Shown here one piece after another: positions 6,356 to 6,808 of a DNA stretch of 6,808 nt. The position numbers and the translations under genes are program-made. This DNA is from Aquiluna sp. (GTDB lineage: Bacteria; Actinomycetota; Actinomycetes; Actinomycetales; Microbacteriaceae): NCBI GenBank assembly GCA_023260495.1, contig JALQVB010000052.1, forward strand, positions 1 through 6,808. Direction: 5' to 3'. The notes beneath the pieces are model-generated. The model was not told the origin of the DNA, ran no database searches, and saw only the letters and a program-made list of their open reading frames with translations. The stretch's first letter is position 1. Each line of letters begins with the position of its first letter.

Positions 6356-6808
6356 CTAATTCTTGCGCCTATCGGACTCATCGGTGACCTTGCGCACGGT
6401 TTTTCTAAGCTTTTTCTCACTGATGGGCCGCTGTCCAATGGCGCCCGGTAGCCAAGCCTCGTGGTCGGCCTCGCTGCCTTCCACCTTGTTGCCTCTTCGG
6501 GCCTTGAATTCCGGCAACTCGGTGCCTGGGGCCAACCTGCGGGCATTCAGCAGAAAGCCGGTGTGCCCAATTATGCGGTGCTCTGGACGCACCGCCAGGC
6601 CATCGAGGTGCCAGGGCCTAACCATGGACTCCCAAGCATGCGGGGCCGTGAAACCGCCGTGACTCTTGATCTCCTCCACCGTGCGACTCAGCTGGGTTAC
6701 GGTCGCCACGTAAACGATTACCAGGCCACCTGGCCGAAGCGCAGTGGCAACCGCATCGATGCACTCCCACGGGGCGAGCATGTCTAAGACGGCACGGTCT
6801 GCTGATCC
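6356..6808 (-). CDS. trmI: TrmI, tRNA (adenine-58-N1)-methyltransferase (5' part beyond window)
   Basis: SAM-dependent enzyme that methylates N1 of adenine 58 in the tRNA T-loop, acting as a tetramer in the cytoplasm. Only the last 150 residues are in the window; the frame is open to base 6808, and an internal Met at 6781 is not the start. Family features, numbered from the window edge: the VLDMLAPWE stretch (7-15), whose Asp9 is the conserved residue next to the target-base site; PGGLVIVYVATVTQL (26-40), the Rossmann-fold strand and following segment; WESMVRPWHLDGLAVRPEH (59-77); and IIGHTGFLLNARRLAPG (79-95), a hallmark of the actinobacterial enzyme (Rv2118c type). A basic tail of about 45 residues follows. 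The missing part would carry the SAM-binding glycine motif. It ends 18 bases before the FKBP start and in the same frame. In mycobacteria trmI lies upstream of the proteasome gene block. Confidence 0.95.
   Translation of the reverse strand, partial: GSADRAVLDMLAPWECIDAVATALRPGGLVIVYVATVTQLSRTVEEIKSHGGFTAPHAWESMVRPWHLDGLAVRPEHRIIGHTGFLLNARRLAPGTELPEFKARRGNKVEGSEADHEAWLPGAIGQRPISEKKLRKTVRKVTDESDRRKN

Noticed and set aside
6356..6781. trmI starting at the Met at 6781
   Set aside because: The frame continues upstream to 6808 with conserved TrmI residues (VLDMLAPWE), so this Met is internal and the gene is cut by the window edge.

Overview
The window carries eight genes, all on the minus strand and read from high to low coordinates. 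They form one tightly packed block of a conserved actinobacterial core locus. In transcription order: the 3' half of trmI (tRNA m1A58 methyltransferase), a lipoprotein with tandem FKBP-type prolyl isomerase domains, pafB, pafC, a small one-pass membrane protein of unknown function, tatA, tatC, and most of helY (Ski2/Mtr4-like DEVH helicase). Both end genes, trmI and helY, run off the window. Intergenic gaps are 18 bases or less and four junctions overlap or abut. No gene-free stretch exceeds about 20 bases, and I saw no promoter, rho-independent terminator, RNA gene, CRISPR array or mobile element.

The organism is almost certainly an actinobacterium. The order pafB-pafC-tatA-tatC-helY is the one known from mycobacteria and relatives. 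The moderate GC content, short TatA, tight spacing and lack of a Pup-proteasome island between trmI and the FKBP/paf genes suggest a small-genome member of the Microbacteriaceae, such as the freshwater Luna/Aquiluna/Rhodoluna type. That placement is inference.

Region by region: 6808-6356 is TrmI (C-terminal half); 6337-5372 is the FKBP lipoprotein; 5353-4415 and 4422-3478 are PafB and PafC, two WYL-domain proteins that together form a DNA-damage-responsive transcriptional activator; 3477-3166 is the unknown membrane protein; 3162-2971 and 2971-2174 are TatA and TatC, the pore-forming and receptor subunits of twin-arginine export; 2199-1 is HelY.

The genes do not form one pathway. They cover tRNA modification, protein folding outside the membrane, the DNA-damage response, protein export and nucleic-acid unwinding, and appear to be linked by ancestral gene order and translational coupling. 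I found no convincing new system. The points most worth a second look are the missing proteasome island with pafBC retained, the unknown membrane protein next to tatA, the degenerate first FKBP domain, the atypical WYL core of PafB, and the tatC/helY overlap in which the acidic TatC tail and the HelY start codons share the same bases.
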